Positions 5,722 to 6,242 of a stretch of DNA of 6,242 nucleotides are shown here, one piece after another; position 1 is the first letter of the stretch; each line of letters begins with the position of its first letter. The DNA is from an uncultured Haemophilus sp. GTDB taxonomy: Bacteria > Pseudomonadota > Gammaproteobacteria > Enterobacterales > Pasteurellaceae. The position numbers were made by a program, and so were the translations under genes. The stretch covers positions 1-6,242 of the forward strand of contig CAUGKJ010000056.1 of the NCBI GenBank assembly GCA_959600045.1, written 5' to 3'. Below the pieces are notes generated by a model. It was not told the DNA's origin, searched no databases, and saw nothing but the letters and a program-made list of their open reading frames with translations.

Positions 5722-6242
5722 TTACCAGTATGCACGTAAACCGATAACAGTTTTGAAATCACGGCTACGATCTACAGTGCTGTTTTCGTATTTAGTACGA
5801 GTCGCTTGCCATTCTAAGAATGGTTTCACTTTTAAAGAACCTTGATTATATACGTAGTATTCAGTACCTACCATGAATTGGCGAGTTCTGTCTGTATCAC
5901 CAAATTGTTTATCTGTTTTATACGCATACATTGCATATACGTTCCAATCTTCGTTTAAACCTTGACGAACAATCGCACGCACTTCATTTTTAGTACGTTT
6001 GTCACCTTGGTTTTTAGTTACTTGACGTTCTAAATCTAAACCATAAGTGGTGTGAACGAAGTTATACGCTAAACCTAATCCATAAGCATTGCGGTAGTAT
6101 GCAGTATTATTCGCATTTTCAGAAATTTCACGAGTAAAACCTGCTGCTACGGTTACATTTTGGATGCTATCAATTGCATGATTGAAGATAAGACCTGTAC
6201 CCCAAGCATTTTTACGTTTGTTCGCTAAATCAAGGTTTTTCA
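5722..6242 (-). CDS. Outer-membrane porin, C-terminal part (start lies beyond the window)
   Basis: The frame is open from the window edge to TAA (complement of 5722-5724), giving the last 172 residues plus a partial codon. The sequence is a run of amphipathic strands alternating polar and hydrophobic residues, rich in Tyr, Asn and charged turns: AWGTGLIFNH, AYGLGLAYNF, TTYGLDLERQV, NEVRAIVRQGL, WNVYAMYAYK, RQFMVGTEYYV, KPFLEWQATR. The last strand, TVIGLRAYW, ends in an aromatic residue, the BAM-recognised beta-signal; Trp is an accepted though less usual alternative to Phe. The pattern and the GLR-Y-aromatic ending suit a general trimeric porin of the OmpP2/OmpH kind found in Pasteurellaceae. 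A smaller specific channel of the KdgM type cannot be excluded without the N-terminus. A GTG codon at 5980-5982 is internal, not a start, because the porin-like frame continues upstream of it. Confidence 0.8.
   Translation of the reverse strand, partial: KNLDLANKRKNAWGTGLIFNHAIDSIQNVTVAAGFTREISENANNTAYYRNAYGLGLAYNFVHTTYGLDLERQVTKNQGDKRTKNEVRAIVRQGLNEDWNVYAMYAYKTDKQFGDTDRTRQFMVGTEYYVYNQGSLKVKPFLEWQATRTKYENSTVDRSRDFKTVIGLRAYW

Noticed and set aside
5567..5845. 92-codon plus-strand frame running from the spacer into the porin gene
   Set aside because: It reads through the porin terminator and antisense to its conserved C-terminal strands, with a Lys/Arg/Ser-rich translation typical of non-coding sequence.

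Overview
The window comes from a gamma-proteobacterium of the Pasteurellaceae, from the Haemophilus/Aggregatibacter/Pasteurella side of the family. The DNA is AT-rich. It carries four perfect copies of the Haemophilus-type DNA uptake signal core AAGTGCGGT (two of them forming one terminator), and the protein sequences fit. The species cannot be fixed from the sequence alone.

Layout: (1) 1-1818, plus strand: the 3' part of a pgaABCD operon for the biofilm exopolysaccharide poly-beta-1,6-N-acetyl-D-glucosamine (PNAG): the end of pgaB, then pgaC, then pgaD. (2) 1843-1876: an inverted pair of uptake signals forming a bidirectional terminator, shared with the convergent pckA. (3) 1915-3531, minus strand: complete pckA, ATP-dependent phosphoenolpyruvate carboxykinase. 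(4) 3532-3746: a divergent control region with a near-consensus CRP site placed for pckA and a Fur-box-like site placed over the start of the next gene. (5) 3747-4613, plus strand: an exported alpha/beta hydrolase of the IroE/Fes-like esterase type. (6) 4624-4655: a second bidirectional terminator. (7) 4657-5523, minus strand: hslO (Hsp33). (8) 5524-5721: a spacer with uptake signals and the porin terminator. (9) 5722-6242, minus strand: the C-terminal 172 residues of an outer-membrane porin whose start lies beyond the window.

The most notable point is that pgaC is interrupted by an in-frame amber codon (TAG, 1393-1395). The same frame continues for 47 more codons that look exactly like a normal PgaC C-terminus (last membrane segment plus a basic tail ending SPDRG). 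This is a nonsense mutation (or base-call error), not a frameshift. The adjacent pgaD is also short (91 residues) and lacks the cytoplasmic tail of E. coli PgaD. Together these suggest that PNAG synthesis may be impaired or altered in this strain.

The remaining genes are ordinary and intact housekeeping or envelope genes. The control sites suggest that pckA is CRP-activated and that the esterase is iron-regulated. I see no new multi-gene system in this window.
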